DNA of 64,000 nucleotides, taken from NCBI RefSeq assembly GCF_029360585.1, contig NZ_JAQZSJ010000012.1, forward strand, positions 1 through 64,000. The letters run 5' to 3'. The translations under genes were made by a program, and so were the position numbers. The notes beneath the pieces were generated by a model. The model was not told the DNA's origin and made no database searches. It was given only the letters and a program-made list of their open reading frames with translations. This document shows, one piece after another, positions 35,297-44,776 of this stretch (its first letter is position 1; every line of letters begins with the position of its first letter). This stretch comes from Cohnella caldifontis. Its GTDB lineage: Bacteria > Bacillota > Bacilli > Paenibacillales > Paenibacillaceae.

Positions 35297-35326
35297 AATA
35301 TACTGTAAAATAGTGGGTTTTAACAA
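35297..35326 (-). promoter_or_regulatory. Promoter of the riboswitch-methyltransferase transcript
   Basis: Minus strand TTGTTA (35326-35321), 18 bp, TATATT (35302-35297), about 30 bases before the aptamer. Confidence 0.55.
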
Positions 35327-35398
35327 GGAATATTTTAACGTCAAAACCTAAACATTTTCTGACCATCTTGGATCCATGGCGTTCAAAAACAAGCAACA

Positions 35399-35419
35399 GG
35401 CTGCCGAAAATCGGCAGCC
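35399..35419 (-). terminator. Hairpin after the AraC gene
   Basis: GGCTGCCGA/TCGGCAGCC with a 3-base loop; the minus strand continues TGTTGCTTGTTTTTG, a weak U-tract. Confidence 0.6.
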
Positions 35420-35442
35420 GCAATCGTTCGGCCCGCGTTTCT

Positions 35443-36288
35443 TCAGGCCTGTTCCCGCATGCTTCGGCGGTATTTTTCGGGCGTAAGCCCGACCTGTTTC
35501 TTGAACAATCGGCTGAAATGGGCCAAATGCTTAAAGCCGGTCCGGAAGCAAACTTCGGTCACGGAAAGCGCGGGGTCGAGCAGAAACAGGATTTTCGCCT
35601 CGTTGATCCGCCGCCGGTAGAGGAATTCGAATATCGTGACCCCCGTCACTTCCTTGAACAACCGGGATAAATAATATTTGCTGACGTGCAGATCGTCCTG
35701 CAGGCGGTCCATGTCGAGATCCTCCATGTACCGTTCTTCCACGTACGTGACGATCTGCTGGACCGTGCGCTCCTTTTCCGAAGAGAACTCCTGCCGGCTG
35801 CCCAAAGGCTGCAGGCACAACTCGTAGATGACGTGAAGCAGATCGGCGAAGGCCAGAAGCACCCGGCTGTTCGCAGCCGGACCGCCCGCATGCTTCCGTT
35901 CGTGCATCGCGTGCAGAAGCCGTTCGACTTGCTCCCGCTCCCGCCCTTCCAAAGAGAGCCGGAAATTGGCCAGCGTCCGGAAAGGCTCCAGGATCGGAAC
36001 GGCCTGCGGAAGTTCCAAGAACGGCTTCACCGCCGAAGGATGAAAATGGATGACGGTCCGGATATACGGGCGGCGCTTGTCGACCTTCGGCCGGTGCAAG
36101 GTCATGCCGTTCATGAGAATGAGGTCGCCGGGCGACAGGCTGTAGATCCGGTCCCCGATCAAATAATTGCAGATTCCCTCGTGAAAATAATAGATTTCGT
36201 ACCGGGAGTGGGTGTGGAAAATCTCCTCGACCGGTCCGCCGTTCCGATAGCCGAAGTCCAAATAATCCGTTCCCCGGACCGACGCCAT
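35443..36288 (-). CDS. AraC-family transcriptional regulator
   Basis: 281 residues: N-terminal AraC cupin (HSRYEIYYFHEGICNYLIGD) and C-terminal double HTH (DLDMDRLQDDLHVSKYYLSRLF; VTEVCFRTGFKHLAHFSRLFKK). It is the last gene of an operon with a sugar isomerase and two Gfo/Idh oxidoreductases, so it likely activates that pathway in response to its substrate. 35 bp separate it from the isomerase gene. Confidence 0.93.
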   Translation of the reverse strand: MASVRGTDYLDFGYRNGGPVEEIFHTHSRYEIYYFHEGICNYLIGDRIYSLSPGDLILMNGMTLHRPKVDKRRPYIRTVIHFHPSAVKPFLELPQAVPILEPFRTLANFRLSLEGREREQVERLLHAMHERKHAGGPAANSRVLLAFADLLHVIYELCLQPLGSRQEFSSEKERTVQQIVTYVEERYMEDLDMDRLQDDLHVSKYYLSRLFKEVTGVTIFEFLYRRRINEAKILFLLDPALSVTEVCFRTGFKHLAHFSRLFKKQVGLTPEKYRRSMREQA

Positions 36289-36323
36289 CCCGCCATCTCC
36301 CCTCCCGGTTCCCTGCCGTTCCG

Positions 36324-37184
36324 TTACAGCAGCCGATTCATGACGGCCGAGAAGTTCGCGAGCATCTCCCCGGACTCAAACTCGCCGCTGAAATCCTCGA
36401 CGCCGATGTACCCATTATAACCGACGGCTTTCAGATCGGCGACGACCTGCGGCCAGTCGACGATGCCACGGGTCAACCCCGCCCAACCGCATAACCAGCG
36501 GTCGAAGCCGTCTTCCCGCGTCTCGCCGGATCGGGTCCATTGGGCGTTTTTCACGTGCACGTGCGCGAGATAAGGTCCCAGCAGCTCCAGGCCCATCCGG
36601 TGATTCTCGTACCCTTCGTACACCATGTTGCCGGGATCGAACAAGACGCCGATCCGATCCGGGTCGCGATCCTCGACCAGCCGATAGGCGGCGGACGCGC
36701 TGGCCGCGATGGTGCCGTGATGGATCTCGATGATGCCTTTCACGCCATACGACCCGCAGAGCTCCTCCGCCCGCTTCAGATACGTCTTCTGATCGGCGAA
36801 CAACTCGGGAAACGGCCGCGAGCGGTCATAGCCGTGCACGCCCAGGCGGATCATTTTCGCCCCCAGATACCGGGCCGCTTTGAGCACGCGTTCCAGCGCT
36901 TCAAAGTCTCCGGGTTTCAAATAAGGCACGACGGCGATCGACTCCATTCCGCTGCCGGCCGCGGCTTCGCGGAAAGCCGCCAGGTCGGCCTCCTCCCATC
37001 GCGTCGGAATCGAACAGCGGTTGTTGCCCCAGAAAGACGGCGCTTCGTTCCTCCGGTTCTCCGGCACGTCCTGGCAACGCCACTCGATGCCGTGAAGTCC
37101 CGCCTTCCGCGCGGCCGCCGCCAATTCGCCCGGCCCCATGTCGGGGGTCGCCACCGTGAATACGGACAGCTTGATCTCTCCCAT
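36324..37184 (-). CDS. Sugar phosphate isomerase/epimerase (xylose-isomerase-like TIM barrel)
   Basis: 286 residues. AP-endonuclease-2 fold with metal-ligand signatures ELAAAARKAGLHGIEWRCQD (Glu), GIIEIHHGTI (Glu/His), GVLFDPGNMVYEG (Asp), HVHVKNAQW (His) and YIGVEDFSGEF (Glu). These proteins isomerise or epimerise ketoses or inositol derivatives. It lies 6 bp after the Gfo/Idh gene of the same operon, which together looks like a sugar or inositol oxidation pathway. Substrate unknown. Confidence 0.93.
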   Translation of the reverse strand: MGEIKLSVFTVATPDMGPGELAAAARKAGLHGIEWRCQDVPENRRNEAPSFWGNNRCSIPTRWEEADLAAFREAAAGSGMESIAVVPYLKPGDFEALERVLKAARYLGAKMIRLGVHGYDRSRPFPELFADQKTYLKRAEELCGSYGVKGIIEIHHGTIAASASAAYRLVEDRDPDRIGVLFDPGNMVYEGYENHRMGLELLGPYLAHVHVKNAQWTRSGETREDGFDRWLCGWAGLTRGIVDWPQVVADLKAVGYNGYIGVEDFSGEFESGEMLANFSAVMNRLL

Positions 37185-37190
37185 GTTCGT

Positions 37191-38270
37191 TCACGCTCCT
37201 TCGATTCGAATCGCCTGTTCCTGGGCCAGCAGGCATAATTCGGCCGCCTTGAAAATGTGCGCCTGCGTCATGGCCCGCTCCGTCCGGTTCAACACGTCCA
37301 GGATCAGATCCCCGAAGAACGGATACCCGACTTGGCCGCGCAGCGCAAGGCGCGTCTCTCCCTCGCCGTTCACCAGGTACAACTGGTCGCCTTCCGGCTC
37401 CCGCGCGATATCCACGTATTTCCGCAGCTCGATATAACCTTCCGTGCCCAGGATGACCGTCCTTCCGTCCCCCCAAGTGGAGAGTCCGTCCGGCGTCAGC
37501 CAGTCCACGCGGAAATACATCGTCGCCCCGCCCTCTCCCAGCAGCGTCGCATCCCCGTAGTCCTCTAGCTCCGGATATTGCGGGTTGCGGAAATTGCCGA
37601 CCTTGCTGTGCAGCACCCGGGCATCCCGGCAACCCGCGTAGAATAGAAACTGCTCGATCTGATGGCTCCCGATGTCGCAAAGAATGCCGCCGTATCGTTC
37701 CTTTTCGAAAAACCAAGCCGGCCGGGACGGGGCGTTCAGCCGGTGCGGCCCGAGGCCAAGCACCTGCACGACGCGCCCGATGGCGCCGCTATGGACCAGA
37801 TGGCCCGCGTGGATCGCGCTTTCCACGTGCAGCCGCTCGCTATAGTAGACGAAATATCGCCGTCCGGTCCTATCGCACGCTTCTCTCGCCGCCGCGAGTT
37901 GGGACAGGGTCGTGAACGGCGTCTTGTCCGTGAAATAATCTTTGCCGTGCTCCATGACCCGGACGCCGAGCGGCCCCCGCTCGTTCGGGATCGCCGCCGC
38001 CGCCACGAGGCGGATTTCGGGATCCTGCAGCACCTGTTCCAGCGATTCGGCCGGCCGGGCGGCCGGGTACGCCTTGAGGAAACCCGACACCTTCTGCGGA
38101 TCGGGGTCGTACACCCATTTGACCGTCGCTCCCGCTTCGATCAAGCCGTTCGTCATGCCGTAAATATGCCCATGGTCCAGATTGACCGCCGCGAACGCGA
38201 ACTCTCCCGGGCTCACGACGGGACTCGGCTTCCCTTGGGGGGCGTAGTTCATGCCGTCTTTCCGGCTCAT
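37191..38270 (-). CDS. Gfo/Idh/MocA oxidoreductase, paralogue of the 53759 gene
   Basis: 359 residues. It lacks the textbook GxGxxG; the N-terminus is FAAVNLDHGHIYGMTNGLIEAG, a divergent subgroup with a DHGHIYGM motif. The Lys-containing DYFTDKTPFTT replaces EKP. ILCDIGSHQIEQFLFYAGC is the C-terminal domain core. It is roughly two-thirds identical to the 360-residue gene at 53759 along its whole length. It starts in the stop codon of the upstream Gfo/Idh gene (4-bp overlap). Function: sugar-acid or amino-sugar oxidoreductase, substrate unknown. Confidence 0.9.
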   Translation of the reverse strand: MSRKDGMNYAPQGKPSPVVSPGEFAFAAVNLDHGHIYGMTNGLIEAGATVKWVYDPDPQKVSGFLKAYPAARPAESLEQVLQDPEIRLVAAAAIPNERGPLGVRVMEHGKDYFTDKTPFTTLSQLAAAREACDRTGRRYFVYYSERLHVESAIHAGHLVHSGAIGRVVQVLGLGPHRLNAPSRPAWFFEKERYGGILCDIGSHQIEQFLFYAGCRDARVLHSKVGNFRNPQYPELEDYGDATLLGEGGATMYFRVDWLTPDGLSTWGDGRTVILGTEGYIELRKYVDIAREPEGDQLYLVNGEGETRLALRGQVGYPFFGDLILDVLNRTERAMTQAHIFKAAELCLLAQEQAIRIEGA

Positions 38271-39394
38271 GCCTTCGCCGCCCTGGAGTTCCGGATTCGA
38301 TGCTCAAGCATGCGATGGAACCGTTCTTCGTCCAGCGGCAGCTCCACCCAATCGTCCGTCCACGTCGACAGCAGCATGGCGTTGGACAGCGTCAGCCCGT
38401 GGATGCCCTCTTCGCCCGGGGCCAGGAGCGGCGTGCCTTCCCGGATCGCCCGGACCCAATCCCGCGTGATGCCGGCATGCTGTTCCCCTTCCCCGGGCTC
38501 GAGCTCGATCTCGACCAGCCGTTTGCCGGGATGGGCGAAGCCCTCGCGGGTCGTGCGGTTGAACTCCGACTCCGGCACGTCCAGTTGCCAGAAGGACATC
38601 CGGCCCCCTTCGATGACGATTTTGCCGCGGTCGCCCGTCACCTCGAAGCGGTTCGTGCCAGGTGTTTCGCAAGTGGAAGTAATGAACACGGCGGTAGCCC
38701 CGTTCGCGTATTCGGCGAAAGCCGTCACTTCGTTCTCCACTTCGATGTCGCGGTGTTTCCCGAAGGCGCAGAAGGCGCGGATCCGCGTCGGCATCATGCC
38801 GGTCGTCCATTGCCACAGGTCCAGCTGGTGGGGCGCCTGGTTGAGCAGAACGCCGCCGCCTTCGCCGGCCCAAGTCGCCCGCCAGCCCCCCGAATTATAG
38901 TAAAATTGCGGCCGGTACCAATCCGTGATGATCCAGTTGAGCCGCCGGATCTCGCCCAGCTCGCCCGATTGGATCAAGTCCCGCAGCTTGCAGTACATCG
39001 GATTGGTCCTCTGGTTGTACATGATGCCGTAGACGCGGCCCGAGGCGGCCGCCGCTTCGTTCATTTCGCGCACTTGGCGCGTGTAGACGCCCGCGGGCTT
39101 CTCGACCAGCACGTGCAGCCCGTGCCGGAACGCTTCGATCGCCAGCGCAGGATGGCTGTAATGCGGCGTGCAGATCAGCACGCCGTCCACCTTGCCCGAC
39201 GAGAGCAGGTCGGATGCGCTTTCGTAGGCGGCCACTCCGGGGCCGCATTCGCCGGCGACCCGGCTGAGCCGCTCCGGCACGCCGTCGCAAACCGCCGTCA
39301 GTACGGCGCCTTCCACTTCTCCCTTGCTCAAATACTTCGCGTGTCCTAAACCCATGTTGCCAAGTCCGATGACGCCAATGCGAACCGGTTCCAT
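38267..39394 (-). CDS. Gfo/Idh/MocA oxidoreductase
   Basis: 375 residues. NAD-binding GVIGLGNMGLGHAKYL at the start, EKPAGVYTRQVREM for the catalytic-lysine motif, GVLLNQAPHQLDLWQW in the C-terminal domain. First gene of a four-gene operon (oxidoreductase, paralogue-type oxidoreductase, isomerase, AraC). Start ATG 39394 with GAAGGGAG upstream; an open frame to 39493 is not supported. Stop overlaps the next start by 4 bp. Confidence 0.93.
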   Translation of the reverse strand: MEPVRIGVIGLGNMGLGHAKYLSKGEVEGAVLTAVCDGVPERLSRVAGECGPGVAAYESASDLLSSGKVDGVLICTPHYSHPALAIEAFRHGLHVLVEKPAGVYTRQVREMNEAAAASGRVYGIMYNQRTNPMYCKLRDLIQSGELGEIRRLNWIITDWYRPQFYYNSGGWRATWAGEGGGVLLNQAPHQLDLWQWTTGMMPTRIRAFCAFGKHRDIEVENEVTAFAEYANGATAVFITSTCETPGTNRFEVTGDRGKIVIEGGRMSFWQLDVPESEFNRTTREGFAHPGKRLVEIELEPGEGEQHAGITRDWVRAIREGTPLLAPGEEGIHGLTLSNAMLLSTWTDDWVELPLDEERFHRMLEHRIRNSRAAKA

Positions 39395-39544
39395 TTCGCG
39401 TCTCCCTTCCGCCGCGGGCTGCGCAGATTTCGGCGGCCCGCATGTCGTTGCTCCCATTGTAGCCGATCGACCGGGATTTGATCTTGATTGCACTTACCTC
39501 ATTCCGTCTAAAATTTGACTCTCATTGCACAGAAAAGCCGCGGT

Positions 39545-39574
39545 TTGGAATGGAACCTCCGGTTGGTTTATAAT
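39545..39574 (+). promoter_or_regulatory. Promoter of the aldo/keto reductase gene
   Basis: TTGGAA (39545-39550), 18 bp, TATAAT (39569-39574). Confidence 0.55.
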
Positions 39575-39634
39575 GGGGGCGCGCAAGCAACAGGCATTTT
39601 TGAAAATCCGCCGCGAGAGGAGCTGCAGCATCCC

Positions 39635-40489
39635 ATGAATCCATCCGTACCCGCCCGTCTGCAAGATCGCGTCACCCTGAACAACGGCGTCCAAATGCCC
39701 TGGTTCGGTCTCGGGGTGTTCAAAGTACAGGAAGGCCGCGAAGTGATCGATTCCGTCAAAGCCGCGATCAAGCACGGCTACCGCAGCATCGACACCGCCG
39801 CCGTCTACAAGAACGAGGAAGGCGTCGGACAAGCGATCGCCGAGTCGATCCGCGAGTACGGCGTCTCCCGGGAGGACCTCTTCGTCACCTCCAAAGTCTG
39901 GAACTCCGACCAAGGCTACCAGACGACGCTGGACGCGTTCGACGTCAGCCTGAAGAAACTCGGTCTCGAATATTTGGACTTGTACCTGGTCCATTGGCCG
40001 GTTAAGGGGAAATACGTCGAGACGTGGAAAGCGCTCGAGAACATCTACGAGTCCGGCAAAGTCCGGGCGATCGGGGTCAGCAATTTCCATAAGCATCATC
40101 TGGAGGATGTCCTGGCGGAAGCCAAGGTGGTCCCGGCCGTCGACCAAGTCGAGCTTCACCCGTATTTGTCCCAGGCCGAGCTTCGCGAGTATACGCGCGG
40201 CAAAGGGATTCAAATCGAAGCCTGGTCCCCGCTGGGCCAAGGCCGCGTGCTGGAAGATCCGGTCATCCGGTCCATCGCCGGCAAGTACGGTAAAACGCCC
40301 GCGCAAATCGTGCTCCGCTGGGACCTGCAAAGCGGCATCGTGACGATCCCGAAATCGATCCGCGAGCCGCGCATCGTCGAGAACGCGAGCATTTTCGATT
40401 TCGAGCTGAGCGCGGAGGACATGAAGGCGATCGACGAGTTGAACCGCAACGAGCGCGTGGGCGCCGATCCGGATAACTTCAACTTCTGA
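39635..40489 (+). CDS. Aldo/keto reductase, 2,5-diketogluconate reductase (AKR5) type
   Basis: 284 residues. The signature VKAAIKHGYRSIDTAAVYKN (Asp/Tyr of the tetrad), VTSKVWNSDQGY (Lys) and YLVHWPVKGKYVE (His) identify an AKR5-type reductase; IPKSIREPRIVENASIFDF closes the NADPH site. Family members reduce glyoxals and keto-sugars. It is divergent from the sugar oxidoreductase operon. The start at 39635 follows AGAGGAG at a rather long spacing; the frame is open to 39515. Terminator at 40514-40560. Confidence 0.93.
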   Translation: MNPSVPARLQDRVTLNNGVQMPWFGLGVFKVQEGREVIDSVKAAIKHGYRSIDTAAVYKNEEGVGQAIAESIREYGVSREDLFVTSKVWNSDQGYQTTLDAFDVSLKKLGLEYLDLYLVHWPVKGKYVETWKALENIYESGKVRAIGVSNFHKHHLEDVLAEAKVVPAVDQVELHPYLSQAELREYTRGKGIQIEAWSPLGQGRVLEDPVIRSIAGKYGKTPAQIVLRWDLQSGIVTIPKSIREPRIVENASIFDFELSAEDMKAIDELNRNERVGADPDNFNF

Positions 40490-40513
40490 TTCGGCGGCAT
40501 TCCGGATAAGACG

Positions 40514-40560
40514 AAGAGCTGCCCGTGGGTCTGGTGGACCTGCGGGGCGGCTCTTTTGTT
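40514..40560 (+). terminator. Terminator of the aldo/keto reductase gene
   Basis: AAGAGCTGCCC / GGGCGGCTCTT, with TTTGTTT after it. Confidence 0.75.
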
Positions 40561-40683
40561 TATCCGTGGAACGCAGGGGATGTTGCAGGGGGAGTTTCTC
40601 CCTCTACCGGCCGGCAGCAATCGCAACATTTCCTTTTTCTGGGCGTCACTATTGAGAGGTAGTGTTCCGGGGGAGGGAAGGGA

Positions 40684-41949
40684 TTGAACAAGCAGCGTTT
40701 GATCGCCGTTTCGCTGGTCATGCTGATTCTTTGCGGCGGAGCGATCGCGGGGCCGAAGTCGACCGCCGCCATGTCGCGAGTACCTGCGTACGTATATCTC
40801 CTGCAGAAGACGGATTTGTACGCCGCGCCGTCCGCATCGTCGAAGCCTTTTGCCGCTTTGTCGGCCGGTCAGTTCGTGAAGGTGGTCGGAGCGGATACCG
40901 GCACGAACCGCGATTTCGACTGGGAATACGACATCCAATGGCTGAAAGTCGAAACTTGGATCGGGGACAAATGGATCCGTTTGGACGCGGAGACGATGAC
41001 AAGCGGGAAATACGAAGCCGAGGACCGGACCCTGACGCTGATCGCGGCGGAGACTTTATATGACCGGCCCGACGGCCGACTCGCTTCCGATCGAACGATC
41101 GAACCGCAGATGATCCATGTCACGGCCGCGTTCGAGTTTCAACCGGTCCATTTCACCGACGCCATGAGCCTGATCATGATGTCAGGTGAAAAGTGGTATC
41201 GCGCGGATACCGCCGACGGCCCTCAATGGCTGCGGAACCCGAAGGCTCCGGAGCTCGTGCAGGAGAAGCCTTTCCTGGGCACGGTCAAGCTGACGGGGCC
41301 AGAAACGGCTTATCCGTACCCGTTCGCCATCCAGGATCAAGCGGAAAGCGCGGAGCCGCAGGTCGTGCAATCGCTCGCCCGGTGGACGGCCGGTATCGGC
41401 CCCGGAGAGGTGCATTGGCTGAAAATCCGGCTGCCTCAAGGCGACCGCTGGATCGTTCCGCAGCATCCGGTTTGGACCGACTATCGCGTCCTGAACGAGA
41501 AGCTTGAGCTGAAAACGGACGCCAAAACGTACAGCGAGCCGATGCTCGCCCCGACGAAAATCATCACCGAAACCTATCCCTTCCCTGCGGGGAACCCGCA
41601 AGTCGGCAAGGAACCGCTGAAGGCGGGCTCCTACGAGGCCTTTGAAGCTTCAGAGGATTGGGTGCATATTCACACGCCGGATCGCGGGGACGTGTGGGTC
41701 AATCCGCAGCAAGCCCTGCTCGAACGGCCGGTCGGCACGGTACCGACAGCAGAGAAAGTTCAACTAACCCAAACGGACGAATATTACGACTACCCGAACA
41801 GCCCGTTCCGGGTTCATGCGAAGGGCTTCTACAAACCGCAAACCGTCACGGCTTTCGAAAAATGGACCGCTCCCGACGGCACCGTCTGGTACCGCTTCCA
41901 TGGACTCGGCGCGGATGAATGGGTGAAGAGGCCGGGCGTCAAAAAATAG
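40684..41949 (+). CDS. Secreted protein with SH3-like repeats, unassigned
   Basis: 421 residues. TTG start after GGAGGGAAGGG; signal peptide of ~30 residues (LIAVSLVMLILCGGAIAG). The rest has repeated ~70-residue SH3b/GW-like units, each with a LYAAPSASSKPFAALS-type strand and a W(Y)R-containing end (EKWYRADTADGPQWL, WIVPQHPVW, VWVNPQQALL, TVWYRFHGLGADEWV). GW/SH3b units bind cell-wall polymers or peptides. No catalytic domain is seen. Role likely at the cell surface. Confidence 0.8.
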   Translation: MNKQRLIAVSLVMLILCGGAIAGPKSTAAMSRVPAYVYLLQKTDLYAAPSASSKPFAALSAGQFVKVVGADTGTNRDFDWEYDIQWLKVETWIGDKWIRLDAETMTSGKYEAEDRTLTLIAAETLYDRPDGRLASDRTIEPQMIHVTAAFEFQPVHFTDAMSLIMMSGEKWYRADTADGPQWLRNPKAPELVQEKPFLGTVKLTGPETAYPYPFAIQDQAESAEPQVVQSLARWTAGIGPGEVHWLKIRLPQGDRWIVPQHPVWTDYRVLNEKLELKTDAKTYSEPMLAPTKIITETYPFPAGNPQVGKEPLKAGSYEAFEASEDWVHIHTPDRGDVWVNPQQALLERPVGTVPTAEKVQLTQTDEYYDYPNSPFRVHAKGFYKPQTVTAFEKWTAPDGTVWYRFHGLGADEWVKRPGVKK

Positions 41950-41970
41950 CGCACGGCCTAAACGGCCAAA

Positions 41971-42024
41971 AAGGCTTTGCATGCTGCGTTCCACCTCTTG
42001 CAGCATGCAAAGCCTTTTCCTTTT
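41971..42024. terminator. Bidirectional terminator between secreted-protein and MalT-like genes
   Basis: AAGGCTTTGCATGCTGC pairs with GCAGCATGCAAAGCCTT (17-bp perfect stem) and T/A-rich ends flank it on both sides (TTCCTTTT on plus, AAAAA before it). Confidence 0.9.
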
Positions 42025-42085
42025 CATGGTTAGCATGCCTGAAAGCGCAGGCGAAGAATTCCGAATCATCATGTCGAATGAACGC

Positions 42086-44683
42086 CTATTCCAATATCCG
42101 AAGCTCTTTGGCTTTGCTCACCGCCTGCGTCCGGGAAGAGACGCCGAGCTTCGCGTACAGACGGGACAAATATACTTTAACCGTCCCCTCCGACAAAGCG
42201 AGCTCGCGCGCGATCTCTCCGTTGGAAGAACCCGCGCGGACCATCTCAAGCATGGCCGTCTCGCTCTCGCTTAACGGCTCGACCAATGAGGCGTCCGGCG
42301 GAGCTGCGGCGTCAGCGCCCGACTGCGGAAACACTCCGATCAGGCGTTGCACGTACGCTTCCGATACGCCTTCCCACAACGGCGCGCCCGCTTCGCGTTT
42401 TCTCTGGGCCAGGTAACTCCGGAGCAAGTCCTCCATGCCTTTGCCTTCGTCCAGGAAACTCCGGACGTATCCGTTCGCTTCCCCGATGGTTAGAGCTTCA
42501 TGCAGGAAGCGCAGCGCAGCCGACCGGTGGCCCCTCCGGTATTCCGCGGTCGCCTGGAGAATGGAAATTTCAGCAAGGCTGCTCAGCAGGTTTTCCCTGC
42601 GCGACTGCAATTTGAGCAATTCGAGCAGGCGGAGCGCCGGCGTATGCTTCTTCTGTTTGATCAGCAGGCGAACGAGCGCCAAATACTCGATTTCCCGGCT
42701 GAGCGTAGGCTTGTCCTTCTCCGAAATCCGTAGCGACGAAATCAGCTTTCTGGCCGGGGCCGTCTCATCCTCCGACAAGTAAATCAGCGCTTTGAACGCC
42801 CGCAAGAATTGCGACCAATGCGGTTCCGCCAGCGTGCCGGCGTATTCCGCCGCTTCGTCGACCGTCACATGGGCGAGGTGGGCTTTTCCTTCGAGAAGGT
42901 AAAGCCGGGCTTGCATCAACCGCATGGGGAAGAGCAGTCCCGGCACTTTGCCGAGATTCACCGTCTGCTCGATCGCCGCCAGGTTCGCCTTGCAGTCTTC
43001 CAGCCGGTTCCACTCGTAATACCCTTCGCACAGGGACTGCCTCACGTACAAATTGATGTAGGATTCCTGCCACCCCTGGCTTTCCACGACCCGAACGAAG
43101 CTGAGGCCGATCGCCTCGGTATGGGGGTTCAAGACCCCCTTCAGTCCCAACGCCGTTCTCCGGACGAACGGCTCGGTCAGGTTGTAGTTGAAGCTGTAAA
43201 ACGTCCGATTCGACGGCAGCTTCCGATCCGCATGGCTTGCCGCGAACACGTGCCAACGTTCGAAATCGCCGCTGAAAAACAGCAGATTGGACTGGACGAA
43301 CAGCATGCCGCTCTGAAGCCGGGCGCGCGTCTCCTCGTCCCGCTCCGATTCGTACCGGCGCCGCACGCGGTCCAGTTCCCGCATCGCGCGCTCCGGTATG
43401 CCGCCCGCGGACAACAGGTACGCGTATAGAAGCGTCAAGTCCGGGGAACGCCCGTCATCCTCCGGCAGCGCTTCGAACCAGCGAAGCAGCGTCGGGTATT
43501 CCCCTTGCATGAACGCGGTGGGGATATGCCGTTCCAGCAACGTTTCCGCGTAAGCGAAATCCCGCGCTTCGATGGCGTGGTCGATCGCTTCCCCCATCAG
43601 GCCGCGATCGGCCAAAGACCGGCTGGCCCGACGATGGAGCTCGAATCGCCGCTCCGGATTTTCCCGCGCGAGCATCGCCCGGAGAAATTGGCCGAATAGA
43701 TGATGGTACCGGAACCACTCGTCCGCGTCGTCCAGCGGGATAAGAAAAAGATTGTAAGCCGCGAGTTTCCCGAGCATATCCCGGCTGTCCGTCCGGCCCG
43801 AAACTTCGTCGCCGAGGCTGGCGTCCATCCGGTCCAAAACCGCGGTGTCCAGCAAAAAGCTTTGGATGTCGCGGGGCAGCTTGCCGAATACCTCCTCGAA
43901 CAGGAAGCCCGACAGGCTGCGGTGGCCCTTGAAGTCTTCGATGAACCGCTCCGGATTCGGATAGGCAGGCAGCGAGACCAAGGCCAGCTGCAGACCCGTG
44001 ACCCAGCCTTCCGTGTACGCGTGCAGGCGGTTCAGGAGGCGGGGCTGCAGCGGGATGCCGTCCGTTTTCGCGCAGAATTGCTCCGTTTCCTCCAAGGTGA
44101 AGTTCAGCTGCGGCGCCCCGATTTCCGACAATTCCCCCCTAGCCGTCCATCTGCCCGCCGGCAAAGGCAGCTCGCTTCTGCTTGCGATCAAGACGTGAAC
44201 GTTCGGAGGCAAATATTCGATGAAATATTCCATTCCTTGATGGATGCGCGCTTCGCGGATGACCTGGTAGTCGTCGAAAATCAAATCGATCGGTTGCCCG
44301 AAAGCCAACAATTCGTTCAGCAGCGCGTCCAGAAACGTATGTACGGAGATGCCGGCCAAGGCATGGGCAAGCGGCAGGACCCGCGTCAGCGAGCCGGAGG
44401 GCATGGCGCCCGCCAAAGCGTGCACGGCATAACGCCAAAATTTTCCGGGGTCGTTGTCCGTCTCGTCCAGCGATACCCAGGCCGCGGGCCGGCCGGATTC
44501 CCGCGCCCACTGGCTCAGCACGGTCGTTTTGCCGGATCCCGCCGGCGCGCAGACCGCGGTCAATTTGCCCCGCAGACTTGTCTCGATCGACCGGATCAGC
44601 CTCGGTCTTCTAACGGCTCGGCCTTTCGCCAAGGGAACGGTGATTTTGGTCAGCAGCAGGGTGTGATCGAGTAAGGTGCTCAT
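42086..44683 (-). CDS. MalT-like LuxR-family transcriptional activator (STAND ATPase)
   Basis: 865 residues. N-terminal NTPase with P-loop VCAPAGSGKTTVLSQW (about 43-58), a winged-helix and TPR-rich central region (~330-780), and a C-terminal LuxR HTH (SESETAMLEMVRAGSSNGEI, EGTVKVYLSRLYAKLGV). MalT-type regulators oligomerise with ATP and an inducer to activate transcription. It is divergent from the large SLH/LamG surface-protein gene, a plausible target. TTAACTTTCGTTAA-type inverted repeat lies in the intergenic region at 44763-44776. Confidence 0.93.
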   Translation of the reverse strand: MSTLLDHTLLLTKITVPLAKGRAVRRPRLIRSIETSLRGKLTAVCAPAGSGKTTVLSQWARESGRPAAWVSLDETDNDPGKFWRYAVHALAGAMPSGSLTRVLPLAHALAGISVHTFLDALLNELLAFGQPIDLIFDDYQVIREARIHQGMEYFIEYLPPNVHVLIASRSELPLPAGRWTARGELSEIGAPQLNFTLEETEQFCAKTDGIPLQPRLLNRLHAYTEGWVTGLQLALVSLPAYPNPERFIEDFKGHRSLSGFLFEEVFGKLPRDIQSFLLDTAVLDRMDASLGDEVSGRTDSRDMLGKLAAYNLFLIPLDDADEWFRYHHLFGQFLRAMLARENPERRFELHRRASRSLADRGLMGEAIDHAIEARDFAYAETLLERHIPTAFMQGEYPTLLRWFEALPEDDGRSPDLTLLYAYLLSAGGIPERAMRELDRVRRRYESERDEETRARLQSGMLFVQSNLLFFSGDFERWHVFAASHADRKLPSNRTFYSFNYNLTEPFVRRTALGLKGVLNPHTEAIGLSFVRVVESQGWQESYINLYVRQSLCEGYYEWNRLEDCKANLAAIEQTVNLGKVPGLLFPMRLMQARLYLLEGKAHLAHVTVDEAAEYAGTLAEPHWSQFLRAFKALIYLSEDETAPARKLISSLRISEKDKPTLSREIEYLALVRLLIKQKKHTPALRLLELLKLQSRRENLLSSLAEISILQATAEYRRGHRSAALRFLHEALTIGEANGYVRSFLDEGKGMEDLLRSYLAQRKREAGAPLWEGVSEAYVQRLIGVFPQSGADAAAPPDASLVEPLSESETAMLEMVRAGSSNGEIARELALSEGTVKVYLSRLYAKLGVSSRTQAVSKAKELRILE

Positions 44684-44762
44684 CGAACCTCCGTCGTTCC
44701 GGGAAAATTCTCGTTTCTTCCTCCATCTTCGTCTTTTTCCGTCAAAAAAACAACGAAAAAAG

Positions 44763-44776
44763 TTAACTTTCGTTAA
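44763..44776. promoter_or_regulatory. Inverted repeat between divergent MalT-like and SLH genes
   Basis: TTAAC (44763-44767), TTTC, GTTAA (44772-44776). It may be a binding site shared by both promoters; weak because the arms are 5 bp. Confidence 0.25.
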
